Program-made: the position numbers and the translations under genes
Assembly: GCF_024362205.1 (NCBI RefSeq)
Contig: NZ_CP101462.1
Location: 2,762,001-2,826,000 of the forward strand
DNA length: 64,000 nt
Source of the DNA: Exiguobacterium aurantiacum
GTDB lineage: Bacteria > Bacillota > Bacilli > Exiguobacteriales > Exiguobacteriaceae
Reading direction: 5' to 3'
In this document: in pieces, positions 1 through 7,604 of the stretch
How the letters are laid out: the number at the start of each line of letters is the position of its first letter
Numbering within the stretch: position 1 is the stretch's first letter
Notes under the pieces: generated by a model
Told to the model about the DNA's origin: nothing
Seen by the model: only the letters and a program-made list of their open reading frames with translations
Database searches by the model: none

Positions 1-180
1 TCACAATGCATGCCCGCCCATCTCTATTTCCAGCTTGAAGAACTGCTACATTGGTCCCTCGATCAAGAAGTTGTGAATCAATTGTACGCATTATTAAAAA
101 AATACGACGTGTTAACCGATATAGAGCGTGAAGAACGAAATATCAGCATTCAACTGCTGATTGACGAAAACGGCGCTTAA
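1..180 (+). CDS. 3' end of an unrecognised protein (59 residues visible)
   Basis: An open frame enters the window at base 1 and stops with TAA at 178-180. The visible C-terminus is hydrophilic and rich in Leu, Glu and Asp, and looks helical (for example the stretch LYALLKKYDVLTDIE). I do not recognise a family. In Bacillus, ccpA can precede a motPS stator pair, but this tail does not look like CcpA. It is followed directly by a terminator, so it ends its own transcription unit ahead of motAB. Most of the gene lies outside the window. Confidence 0.6.
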   Translation, partial: SQCMPAHLYFQLEELLHWSLDQEVVNQLYALLKKYDVLTDIEREERNISIQLLIDENGA

Positions 181-197
181 CCATCGGGAACGCATTT

Positions 198-229
198 GCG
201 GGAGACGAGTTAAGTCTCTCGCTTTTTTT
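198..229 (+). terminator. Intrinsic terminator after the partial gene
   Basis: Stem GCGGGAGAC / GTCTCTCGC (9 bp with one G-U pair), 7-nt loop, followed by seven T. It separates the partial upstream gene from motA. Confidence 0.8.
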
Positions 230-266
230 GTCTCCCGATCTCTTTAGAAAGGTGGAAAACATAGAC

Positions 267-1049
267 ATGGATGTCGTCACTTTAATAGGACTTTTACTCG
301 GTTTCTTCACGCTTATAGGTGGAATGATTTTGAAAGGAGCGGGGGTCGCCCCGCTCATCAACCCGGCAGCACTCGTCATTATTTTCGTCGGGACAGCTGC
401 AGCGGTCAGTATCGCCGTCTCGAAAGAACAGTTACAAACGGTGCCCCAACTCTTTAAAATCTTATTCAAGAAGCAAGAGCTACCAAGTAAATCGGGCCTA
501 TTGACACAATTCGTCGATTTGTCGACGCAAGCACGTAAAGAAGGATTACTATCGTTAGAAACCGCACTCGAACAAGTCGAAGAACCGTTTTTGAAGCAAG
601 GCATGATGATGGTCATCGACGGCCAACCGTCGGAGTACATCGCCGAAGTCATGTCTCGTGATATCGAGAACATGGAAATACGCCATAAGGCGAACGCCGA
701 TGTGTTCACGCAAGCGGGGACATACGCCCCGACACTCGGTGTACTCGGGGCCGTTATCGGACTCGTCGCCGCATTAAAAGATTTATCGGATATCGACAAA
801 CTCGGATACGCCATCTCAGCTGCCTTTGTCGCGACGTTGTTCGGGATTTTCAGTGGTTATGTCTTGTGGTTCCCGTTCGCCAACAAGTTGAAGCAGTATT
901 CGAAGAGCGAAGTCGTCGTCAAAGAAATGATGATCGAAGGGATTTTATCCATTCAAGGCGGAGAATCGCCAAAGACGCTAGAAGATAAGTTAGCCGTGTA
1001 TTTGTCTCCAAAGGAGCGAGCGAACTATGAAGCGCAAAAAGAAGCATGA
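267..1049 (+). CDS. motA: Flagellar motor stator protein MotA
   Basis: MotA forms, with MotB, the proton-conducting stator that drives flagellar rotation in the cytoplasmic membrane. The 260-residue product has the MotA/TolQ/ExbB layout: two N-terminal membrane segments, a cytoplasmic domain, then two more segments around the stretch GTYAPTLGVLGAVIGL and GYAISAAFVATLFGIF. These match Bacillus MotA better than MotP, so proton coupling is inferred. The start ATG at 267 is chosen because AAAGGTGG lies just upstream; the frame stays open further back, to 228, but without a ribosome site. Its 3' end overlaps motB by 23 bp, indicating coupled translation. Confidence 0.93.
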   Translation: MDVVTLIGLLLGFFTLIGGMILKGAGVAPLINPAALVIIFVGTAAAVSIAVSKEQLQTVPQLFKILFKKQELPSKSGLLTQFVDLSTQARKEGLLSLETALEQVEEPFLKQGMMMVIDGQPSEYIAEVMSRDIENMEIRHKANADVFTQAGTYAPTLGVLGAVIGLVAALKDLSDIDKLGYAISAAFVATLFGIFSGYVLWFPFANKLKQYSKSEVVVKEMMIEGILSIQGGESPKTLEDKLAVYLSPKERANYEAQKEA

Positions 1050-1803
1050 TCATGAAGAACATATCCCTGAAGGCTGGCTCATTCCTTATGCCGATCTCCT
1101 GACGCTTCTGCTCGCTTTGTTCATCGTCTTGTTCGCCTCGAGTAACGTCGATCAGACGAAGCTCGAAAAGATGTCCCAATCCTTTAATCAAGTGTTTTCA
1201 GGCGGGACGAGCGTGTTTCAAGCCTCGACCGCCTCGAACAGTGACATCAGCCGCACGGACAAAACAGATACGACGGCGAATCCTCGGACATACGAGCTCG
1301 CCAAACTCGATGAGTTGAAAGAAGAGGTCAATCAATACATCAAAAAAAATGGCCTCGAGGATGAAATCGAAGCGACCATCAATTCGAGTGGTCTCGTCTT
1401 AACGATTCAAGACCGGGCTTTGTTCAGTATGGGAGAAGCGACGCTTGACGCTGATGCCAGGACGGTCGCCCGTTCCATCAGTGGTATTCTCGAACAGGCC
1501 GGCAATCGTGAAATCGTCGTTTCAGGTCACACGGACAATATTCCAATCAACACGGCTCGCTTCCCATCGAACTGGGAACTCAGCTCGGCCCGGGCCACGG
1601 CTTTCATGCGCGGCTTGTTGACGAACGACGCCTTGAACCCTGGCCAATTCACACTGGCGAGCTACGGAGAATATAAACCGATTGCGACGAACGACACGGA
1701 AGCCGGACGTTCCAAAAACCGCCGCGTCGAAGTGTTGATCAAACCGCTCGTCGACTTGTCAGAAGGATCACCTAAAATGATTGAGACGATCGTCTTGCCA
1801 TGA
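1027..1803 (+). CDS. motB: Flagellar motor stator protein MotB
   Basis: MotB anchors the stator to peptidoglycan and carries the proton-accepting aspartate. In the 258-residue product a charged N-terminus (MKRKKKHDHEE) precedes one membrane segment, with Asp23 in the motif PYAD, equivalent to the essential aspartate of Bacillus MotB. The C-terminal half (from about residue 110) is an OmpA-like peptidoglycan-binding domain with SGHTDNIPI and SKNRRVEV. The start lies inside the end of motA. The operon ends at the terminator hairpin that was later duplicated by IS copy 1. Confidence 0.95.
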   Translation: MKRKKKHDHEEHIPEGWLIPYADLLTLLLALFIVLFASSNVDQTKLEKMSQSFNQVFSGGTSVFQASTASNSDISRTDKTDTTANPRTYELAKLDELKEEVNQYIKKNGLEDEIEATINSSGLVLTIQDRALFSMGEATLDADARTVARSISGILEQAGNREIVVSGHTDNIPINTARFPSNWELSSARATAFMRGLLTNDALNPGQFTLASYGEYKPIATNDTEAGRSKNRRVEVLIKPLVDLSEGSPKMIETIVLP

Positions 1804-1804
1804 A

Positions 1805-1834
1805 AAAATCCCACTCTGGATAGAGTGGGATTTT
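1805..1834 (+). repeat. Left 30-bp direct repeat of IS copy 1 (duplicated terminator hairpin)
   Basis: The 30 bases are identical to 3532-3561 on the other side of the IS. They form a perfect hairpin: 13-bp arms AAAATCCCACTCT / AGAGTGGGATTTT around loop GGAT. This is the intrinsic terminator of motAB. The repeat cannot be extended on either side, because 1804/3531 and 1835/3562 differ. After insertion the T tract on this side is cut to four T before the IS begins. Confidence 0.95.
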
Positions 1835-1843
1835 CAGATTGTA

Positions 1844-1884
1844 GACAAAGTCACGTTTCAGGCGAACTGAAACGTGATTTTGTC
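1844..1884. other. Left-end hairpin of IS copy 1
   Basis: An 18-bp stem starting GACAAAGTCACGTTTCAG with loop GCGAA and one G-U pair lies immediately inside the left inverted repeat, then GTTTTC follows. It could end transcription entering from motAB and, read the other way, closes the transposase transcript. In copy 2 the same stem is perfect. Confidence 0.7.
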
Positions 1885-1921
1885 GTTTTCGGGCCTTTAG
1901 GCGCTCTGCCCGATCCCCTTT

Positions 1922-3289
1922 TCAGGCGGGCTGGGCGTTCTTCCATGCCCAGCCCGCCATCTTCTTGAGATTGAGGGCAGCAAAAGTAAGCATCGCCTGC
2001 ATTGAAACTTTTTCAAGTCCCCGATAACGGGTCCAACGCATGCCATGCTTCTCTTTTGCGTCCGCGAACACGCGCTCGACCGTCTGTTTACGACGGTCAT
2101 AGATGTTGCGGTTCAATTCCGTGTGGCGGAGGTCTTCGACCTCGTCCATATAGGGTTGCCAGAGGTGTCGCTCGATTATCCGCTGGTGCTTCTGGCTCTT
2201 CGTGCACTGCTCGAGCAGCGGGCAGTTCACACAAACCGCGGGATTCGAGACGTACTTGCGTTTCCCCTCGCGCATCGTCGTGCTGTACGTTAATAACTCG
2301 TTGTTTGGGCAGATGTAGACGTCATGGTGCTCGTCGTAGATGAAATCCTTGGTCTTGAAGGCGCCCTTCTTACCCTTCGGGCGGGTGTATGGGAAGACCG
2401 GCAGGATCCCACGGTCAATCAGCAGCTTGGCAATGGCCGGATTTTTATAGGCGGAGTCGGCGGCGACGGCGAACGGTTGAATCAGGCGGTCGGAGACCTT
2501 GTCGAGCAGATTGGGGAACGCTACACTATCGTGCACGTTACCCGGTGTGACGATAGCACCGAGCACGAACCCATGGGCGTCGCTCGCCGCATGGACCGAG
2601 TAAGCGAACTGCTTCTCACGCTCACCTTTTACGTAATATCCACTCTCAGGGTCTGTCGTGCTGACCTTGATTTCCTTCGTCTCCTCCGCCTGATTCTTTT
2701 TTGGCCCTAAGGGCTTCTTTCCACTTTCTTCGCGGTCTCGCTCGACCTCGGCATCGAGTTGTTCCTGATAGTGCTTCACCTCTTGCCGGACGGTCTTCTT
2801 GACGAGCTTCCGCTTGTTTGCGTTCGCTTTGACGTGTGTCGAGTCGACGAATAGGACGGCGCGATCGATGAACCCTGCGTCCGCAGCCTGTTCAAGGATA
2901 TGATAGAAGATGTCGTCGAACAAGCTCGTGTACTGGAACCGACGCACATAGTTCTTCCCGAACGTCGAGAAATGTGGCACCTTGTCCGTGAATCCGAACC
3001 CGAGAAACCAACGGTATGCGACGTTCGTCTCGATCTCACGAATTGTCTGTCGCATGGATCGGATACCGAACAGGTACTGAAGAAAGGCCATCTTGATCAG
3101 GACGACAGGGTCGACGCTTGGCCGGCCACGATCCTCAGAATATAAGTCCTCCACGAGCGGATAGATGAACTCAAAGTCGATCACCGCCTCGATTTTTCGG
3201 ACCAGATGGTCCGCTGGCACAAGCTCGTCGAGCGTGACCATCTCCAGTTGTGTCCGATTGGTTTCCGATTCTGTTGATTTCCTGATCAT
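1922..3289 (-). CDS. IS1182-family DDE transposase, copy 1
   Basis: This 455-residue protein catalyses cut and strand transfer of the IS. The layout is an N-terminal DUF772-like DNA-binding domain (GRPSVDPVVLIKMAFLQYLFG), then DDE segments with candidate acidic residues in LFVDSTHVKAN, AVAADSAYKN and VERVFADAKEKHGM, plus a cysteine cluster (CVNCPLLEQC) typical of DDE_Tnp_1_6. The start at 3289 is preferred: GGAGG lies 8 nt upstream. The earlier in-frame ATG at 3325 overlaps the TATAAT of the transposase promoter and cannot be used. The gene is intact and differs from copy 2 by one residue (Asn instead of Asp in the stretch SVAFPN). Confidence 0.92.
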   Translation of the reverse strand: MIRKSTESETNRTQLEMVTLDELVPADHLVRKIEAVIDFEFIYPLVEDLYSEDRGRPSVDPVVLIKMAFLQYLFGIRSMRQTIREIETNVAYRWFLGFGFTDKVPHFSTFGKNYVRRFQYTSLFDDIFYHILEQAADAGFIDRAVLFVDSTHVKANANKRKLVKKTVRQEVKHYQEQLDAEVERDREESGKKPLGPKKNQAEETKEIKVSTTDPESGYYVKGEREKQFAYSVHAASDAHGFVLGAIVTPGNVHDSVAFPNLLDKVSDRLIQPFAVAADSAYKNPAIAKLLIDRGILPVFPYTRPKGKKGAFKTKDFIYDEHHDVYICPNNELLTYSTTMREGKRKYVSNPAVCVNCPLLEQCTKSQKHQRIIERHLWQPYMDEVEDLRHTELNRNIYDRRKQTVERVFADAKEKHGMRWTRYRGLEKVSMQAMLTFAALNLKKMAGWAWKNAQPA

Positions 3290-3323
3290 CCGATTCGCCT
3301 CCATAACTGTTTCTATATCTCTC

Positions 3324-3352
3324 ATTATAAAAAAGCGACGACGGTACGAAAA
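3324..3352 (-). promoter_or_regulatory. Transposase promoter, copy 1
   Basis: On the reverse strand a perfect TATAAT (3324-3329) lies 35 bp upstream of the chosen start. The -35 region is poor (TTTTCG at about 17 bp spacing), which fits a weak transposase promoter. The TATAAT overlaps an upstream in-frame ATG, which rules that ATG out. Confidence 0.55.
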
Positions 3353-3397
3353 GAGGGATTGATGCGTGGGCCGACTGCGGGCACGGCGAGACTTCCA

Positions 3398-3463
3398 GGG
3401 GATTAGCAAGCAAAGGGAGACCCAGCAGCGACAAAGTCGCGATGCGGCTCCCTGCTTGCCCCC
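3398..3463. other. Long interrupted hairpin near the right end of IS copy 1
   Basis: A 66-base inverted structure made of matching blocks in order: GGGG/CCCC, GCAAGC/GCTTGC, GGGAG/CTCCC, GC/GC, GCGAC/GTCGC. It lies between the transposase promoter and the right inverted repeat and encodes no protein I can support. It is conserved in copy 2 at 54228-54293. It could be a transposase-binding structure, a small RNA, or a guard against read-through. Confidence 0.55.
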
Positions 3464-3493
3464 AGAAAAGCGAGCTGTGCCCGGTCGGGCAAA

Positions 3494-3529
3494 TAAAAAA
3501 AGACTGCAGACAATGTTTTGTCTACAGTC
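3494..3529 (-). terminator. Built-in terminator at the right end of IS copy 1
   Basis: On the reverse strand the right inverted repeat is part of a 12-bp stem, GACTGTAGACAA / TTGTCTGCAGTC with one G-U pair and a 4-nt loop, followed directly by a run of T. It would stop transcription arriving from the right before it reaches the transposase promoter. Confidence 0.75.
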
Positions 3530-3531
3530 TG

Positions 3532-3561
3532 AAAATCCCACTCTGGATAGAGTGGGATTTT
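3532..3561 (-). repeat. Right 30-bp direct repeat of IS copy 1 (duplicated terminator hairpin)
   Basis: Identical to 1805-1834. Read on the reverse strand it is the terminator of the flavoenzyme gene whose stop codon is at 3565-3567. Before insertion one hairpin served both motAB and this convergent gene. Confidence 0.95.
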
Positions 3562-3564
3562 TCG

Positions 3565-4989
3565 TTATCTGGTCCATTCGAAATATTTACGGGCGAGCTC
3601 GGTGAGCGGGCTGTTGAACAAACGTTTCCGCCAGTACATGTCGGCTGCCTTCTTGACCGCTTCGCTACGCGATGGGTACGGGTAAATCATCCGGGACAGT
3701 TTGCCAATCTTATCGCCCCGCTGCATCGCATAGACGACGATTTGCATCCAATCCCCGGCCGTCATCCCGACGGCGTGCCCGCCGATGATTTTGCCATTCT
3801 TACGTGTGATGATTTTGACAAACCCCGTCTCTTGACGGTCGGCGACGAAGCGGTCGACCTCGGACAGTTTCGCTTCAAAAATCTCGACGTCATCGCCGTG
3901 ACGTTCACGCGCCTCGGCCTCGGTCATACCGACGTGGAACACTTCTGGGTCCGTGAACGTGATCCACGGCATCTTCGTATAGTCGACCTTGTTCCACAGC
4001 CCGAATAAGGCGTTCGCCACGACGGCTTTCCCTTCTTCTCCGGCCGCATGGGTGAACGGTAACGTCTTGATTGTGTCGCCAATCGCGAAAATGTGGGGCT
4101 GGGACGTCCGGTAGGTCGAAGACACGTCGACGAAACCGTCTTTCACGTCCACGTGGGCCCGGTCGAGACGTAGTTCATCGATTCTCGGTTTACGGCCCGT
4201 CGCCATGAGCAGCTTGTCGGCCTCATACGTGACGGTCTCGCCGTCGACTTCGGTCGTGACGTGAATACGTCCGCCCTCTTCCGCAATCTGCTTCACGTTC
4301 ACCCCGATTTTGAGGCGCATCGCCATCTCGAGCTGTGAGCGGAGCAGCTTGCTGACCGACTCATCTTCTTTCGGCAAGAATGTGTCCTGTGCTTCGAGCA
4401 CGGTCACTTGGCTACCGAGACGAGCGAACGATTGGGCAAGTTCGAGCCCGACCGTACCGGCACCGATGACGATGATGCTTTCCGGCAGTGTCTCTTCTTC
4501 AAATACTTGTTCGTTCGTTAAGTACGGCACATTATCCAATCCGTCAATCGGCGGGACGGTCGGTTTCGATCCGGTCGCGATGACGAATTTTTTCCCAATC
4601 AATAAGTCATCACCGACTTTAAGCTCGTAAGGGCTTTGGAACGATGCCTCGCCGATATACACGTCGACTCCTAACTTTTCGAAACGCTCCGTCCCATCAA
4701 GATCTTGGATGATGGCGCGAGCGCGGTCGACACGCGCTTTCGTCGTCTGGTAATGGTCGCGGCCATCAAACTCGGCTCCGAGTACACGCGCCGCCTGCAT
4801 CATGCTACTCGCTTCTTTCGAGGCGGCAATCAATGCTTTCGACGGGATACACCCGACGTGTAGACAATCCCCGCCGAGATGTTTTTTCTTTTCGACCAAG
4901 GCGACTTTGGCGCCTAAGTTTGCGGCACCGGCTGCGACCGTCATGCCTGCCGCGCCGCCACCGATGACAATCAACTGATAATCCTTCAT
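3565..4989 (-). CDS. Lipoamide-dehydrogenase-like FAD/NAD(P) disulfide oxidoreductase
   Basis: A 474-residue flavoprotein of the pyridine nucleotide-disulfide oxidoreductase family. It has an N-terminal FAD motif (GGGAAGMTVAAGAA), the redox-active pair in GGDCLHVGCIPSK, a second nucleotide motif (GAGTVGLELA) and the late FAD motif (IFAIGDT). The C-terminal stretch where lipoamide dehydrogenases carry HPHPTLSE reads YPYPSRSEA, so the usual catalytic His is Tyr and the His-Glu pair is broken. The substrate is therefore unlikely to be lipoamide; it resembles the mercuric-reductase-like group of unknown substrate. It overlaps the DUF1499 gene by 4 bp (ATGA), forming a two-gene operon. Confidence 0.85.
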   Translation of the reverse strand: MKDYQLIVIGGGAAGMTVAAGAANLGAKVALVEKKKHLGGDCLHVGCIPSKALIAASKEASSMMQAARVLGAEFDGRDHYQTTKARVDRARAIIQDLDGTERFEKLGVDVYIGEASFQSPYELKVGDDLLIGKKFVIATGSKPTVPPIDGLDNVPYLTNEQVFEEETLPESIIVIGAGTVGLELAQSFARLGSQVTVLEAQDTFLPKEDESVSKLLRSQLEMAMRLKIGVNVKQIAEEGGRIHVTTEVDGETVTYEADKLLMATGRKPRIDELRLDRAHVDVKDGFVDVSSTYRTSQPHIFAIGDTIKTLPFTHAAGEEGKAVVANALFGLWNKVDYTKMPWITFTDPEVFHVGMTEAEARERHGDDVEIFEAKLSEVDRFVADRQETGFVKIITRKNGKIIGGHAVGMTAGDWMQIVVYAMQRGDKIGKLSRMIYPYPSRSEAVKKAADMYWRKRLFNSPLTELARKYFEWTR

Positions 4990-5351
4990 CTCATCAACCT
5001 CCGATATCGTTCACTCACGTCTTGCATCCGCTTCCGGTTCACGCCGAAGTCATAATGACCGAGTCGTGACGCCGAGCGGAATTCGATTTGTCTCGTCTCA
5101 TCGTCGAATCGGAATTCGACGTCATCTTTAAATCGCATCACTTTCGACGATACGACGTAATGAAACGTGTCATCCGTCTCCTCGACGAGTTCGGTCCGAG
5201 GCAGTTGCCCCATCACCATCTTGATGGTCTCCATGCTCTCAGTGCGGTCACGCCCGTACGAGAGCGGATCCATGCGTAGCGCTTCGATTGCTGTTTCGGT
5301 CGAGACAGCGTTCGGACTTCCTGACAATGGTTTCAACGGTTTCGTTGCCAC
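4986..5351 (-). CDS. DUF1499 family protein
   Basis: A 121-residue protein whose C-terminal half carries the DUF1499 signature SRLGHYDFGVNRKRMQ. Function of the family is not known to me. The start codon is GTG (5349-5351) with GGGAGG and seven T before it. Its last bases overlap the flavoenzyme start, so the two are co-translated. The ribosome site is the 3' arm of a 9-bp hairpin (see 5356-5407). Confidence 0.8.
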   Translation of the reverse strand: MATKPLKPLSGSPNAVSTETAIEALRMDPLSYGRDRTESMETIKMVMGQLPRTELVEETDDTFHYVVSSKVMRFKDDVEFRFDDETRQIEFRSASRLGHYDFGVNRKRMQDVSERYRRLMR

Positions 5352-5355
5352 AAAA

Positions 5356-5407
5356 AAACCTCCCTCATTCTACATACAATTACATGTATCCTGAATTCGG
5401 GAGGTTT
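5356..5407 (-). promoter_or_regulatory. Hairpin containing the ribosome site of the DUF1499 gene
   Basis: Read on the reverse strand: AAACCTCCC, a 34-nt loop, GGGAGGTTT, then further T and the GTG start. It may act as the terminator of the kinase gene that stops at 5415, as a lid over the DUF1499 ribosome site, or both. The loop contains the near-palindrome ATACATGTAATTGTAT. Confidence 0.5.
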
Positions 5408-5414
5408 AACCCTT

Positions 5415-6794
5415 TTAATGCAGTTCGCTCGGGTCGAGCGGTAACAAAACGGTCACCGTCGTGCCATGACCGACCTCACTTTCGATGACGAGCTTCCCTT
5501 CATGCGCCTCGATCAACTCTTTGGCGATGGCGAGACCGAGACCACTGCTGCCTTTCGTCACTTGCGCCTGATAGAACATTTCCGTGATGCGCTGCAGGTG
5601 ATCCCGTGAGATACCAGGTCCCTCGTCGATGATCGAGATGAACGCGACCCGTTCCGACTGAACGAACCGTACCGTCAACGTCCCTCCTTCCGGCGAGAAG
5701 CGAATGGCGTTCTCGAGCAAGTTTAGGAATACTTGCTTCAACCGGTTCTCATCGAACAGCCCAATCGACTTTTGCGGGTACCGTTCGATGAGCGTGATTT
5801 GTTTGTCCTCGAGCGATTGTTTCAATTGAACCGTCACTTTCCGTAGCAGCGACACGAGATCGAGCTCTTGTCGATACAAGACGAGCCGACTCTCTTCGAT
5901 TTTCGTGTAATCGAGCAACTGCTCGACGAGGCCGATCATCCGTTCTGTCTCCGAATGGATGATGCTCAGGCCGAGCTCGGTTTCGTCCGACACTTTCTCG
6001 TCCCCGCCCCGAATCGTTTCGGTCCACCCTTTAATCGAGGTGAGCGGTGTCCGTAACTCGTGTGACACGTTCGATAGAAACTCATTTCGCGTCGACTGGT
6101 GCTGCTGCACTTTCGCACCTAAATACGTGAGCGTCCGGGCCAGTGCCCCGAGCTCATGTTTTTCATTGGAATAGACTTCGACGTCAAAATCACCTTGTGC
6201 CATCTCATCGGCTGTCTCGATGATGTCACGGATCGGTCGGACGAAGCGGTCTGCGATGCGAATGACGGCATAGAGTGCGACTAACCAAATCAAGACGCCG
6301 ATCATGACGACGGCCATCCAAATCTCGCGGATTAACGTGTCGAGGTCCGCAAGCGGCCGGGTGAAGCTGATGGCGAATTCACTCGTGCCGTCCGTGATGA
6401 TTGGACTCGTCACCGACAAATAGTGGTTCCCTTCCGCATCGTAGTCTTGAACGACAGACTCACCGCGGGCGAGATCTTGCAATTGTTCCGTTGTGAAGGC
6501 CGACTGTTGGGTCCGCTGTCCCGTCGTTTTAATGATTTGACCGGTCCGGTCGACAATCGTCAAATCAGTGCCGGGATACCCGAACGTCCGGACGAGGACC
6601 GAAAACGCGCTCGGCGTCTCAAAACCGACCTGTGCCTGCGGATAGAGATAAGCACTCGTCGTCGCATGGCTAAGTAAGGCTTCTGATTCATATTCATAGT
6701 AGTAGCGGTACGTTCCGTATGACAAGACGCTCACGAGCAAGACGAGCACGAACGTCATGACGATCATAATCCGGATGACGAGCTGTTGCTTCAT
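5415..6794 (-). CDS. Membrane sensor histidine kinase
   Basis: A 459-residue two-component sensor. One membrane segment (about 9-28), an extracellular sensing region of about 130 residues, a second membrane segment (about 160-182), a HAMP linker, the dimerisation/phosphoacceptor motif SHELRTPLTS (His near 243) and a HATPase domain with NLLENAIRFSPEGG, DEGPGIS and GSSGLGLAIAKEL. The stimulus cannot be read from sequence. It follows the response regulator with a 4-bp overlap and presumably phosphorylates it. Confidence 0.92.
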   Translation of the reverse strand: MKQQLVIRIMIVMTFVLVLLVSVLSYGTYRYYYEYESEALLSHATTSAYLYPQAQVGFETPSAFSVLVRTFGYPGTDLTIVDRTGQIIKTTGQRTQQSAFTTEQLQDLARGESVVQDYDAEGNHYLSVTSPIITDGTSEFAISFTRPLADLDTLIREIWMAVVMIGVLIWLVALYAVIRIADRFVRPIRDIIETADEMAQGDFDVEVYSNEKHELGALARTLTYLGAKVQQHQSTRNEFLSNVSHELRTPLTSIKGWTETIRGGDEKVSDETELGLSIIHSETERMIGLVEQLLDYTKIEESRLVLYRQELDLVSLLRKVTVQLKQSLEDKQITLIERYPQKSIGLFDENRLKQVFLNLLENAIRFSPEGGTLTVRFVQSERVAFISIIDEGPGISRDHLQRITEMFYQAQVTKGSSGLGLAIAKELIEAHEGKLVIESEVGHGTTVTVLLPLDPSELH

Positions 6795-7483
6795 CCGTCA
6801 TGTCTCCGCCATTTGTACCCGTGCCCCCAAAGCGTCTCGATATAAGCTGGATGGCTCGGGTCGTCTTCAATTTTTTGACGGAGACGACGAATGTTGACGT
6901 CGACCGTCTTTCTGTCGCCAAAGTAATTGATGCCCCAGACGGCGTCTAATAGCGCGTCACGCGATAAGACGACTTCCTCGTTTTGGACGAGGTGACAAAT
7001 CAAATCATATTCGGTCGGGGTCAAATCGATGGACTGCCCATATTTCGTCACTTGCTTCGCTGCCAAGTCGATGGCGAACGGTCCTGACTTCAACCGTTTC
7101 TTCTCTTTTCGTTTCACTTTCTCGACGCGGCGGAGCAGTGCTTGAATCCGCGCCACAAGTTCGCCCGGACTGAACGGCTTGGCGATATAGTCGTCCGCCC
7201 CTCTGCCGAGCCCTTCAATCTTATCTTCTTCGAGTGTGCGTGCCGTCAGCATGATGATGCCGACGTTCTCATCTAAGTCACGGATGGCTGCACATGCCTC
7301 GAACCCATCCATCTCGGGCATCATCACATCCAATAACACGACATCGAACGGTTCACGGTCGAACGCCGTGACCGCCTCGCGTCCGTTCGTCGCCTCGAAG
7401 ACGTCGAATCCGGCCCGCTTTAAATTAACGATGATAAAGCTGCGAATCGCATGCTCATCTTCGGCCACTAATATTCGATTCAT
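6791..7483 (-). CDS. OmpR/PhoB-family response regulator
   Basis: A 230-residue regulator: receiver domain with acidic pocket (AEDE) and phosphoacceptor in LLDVMMPEMDGFEA, then a winged-helix DNA-binding domain ending RKTVDVNIRRLRQKIE. The start at 7483 is chosen for GAGGTGG just upstream; an ATG 24 bp earlier lacks a ribosome site. First gene of a two-gene unit with the kinase. Targets unknown. Confidence 0.93.
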   Translation of the reverse strand: MNRILVAEDEHAIRSFIIVNLKRAGFDVFEATNGREAVTAFDREPFDVVLLDVMMPEMDGFEACAAIRDLDENVGIIMLTARTLEEDKIEGLGRGADDYIAKPFSPGELVARIQALLRRVEKVKRKEKKRLKSGPFAIDLAAKQVTKYGQSIDLTPTEYDLICHLVQNEEVVLSRDALLDAVWGINYFGDRKTVDVNIRRLRQKIEDDPSHPAYIETLWGHGYKWRRHDG

Positions 7484-7604
7484 TATTCCACCTCTTCTGA
7501 AATTCACTACTCTAATAGTTACGTTTTTGCGACAAGGTTGTCAATTGACCTCAAATCGTATTAGGATGGAGTCATTAGATTCTGAAGGAGGACTCCTTAC
7601 CATT

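Larger units (their letters stand above)
1835..3531 (-). mobile_element. IS1182-type insertion sequence, copy 1 (1697 bp)
   Basis: The element begins CAGATTGTAGACAAA and ends with the inverted match (reverse strand CAGACTGTAGACAAA), so the terminal inverted repeats are about 15 bp with one mismatch. It carries one DDE transposase gene reading leftwards. It is flanked by 30-bp direct repeats that are a terminator hairpin. Copy 2 (52666-54360) is 1695 bp and nearly identical; the two differ by two single-base indels near the right end and scattered substitutions. Family assignment rests on the transposase layout and on the variable-length direct repeats reported for IS1182 members. Confidence 0.93.

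Noticed and set aside
2045-3145. Plus-strand frames inside the IS copies
   Set aside because: They are antisense to the transposase, lack ribosome sites, and follow its codon pattern.
3290-3577. Extended transposase frame of copy 1 (551 residues)
   Set aside because: The frame is open only because no stop falls in the IS end. Upstream ATGs overlap the promoter or lie outside the IS, and copy 2 is not open this far.
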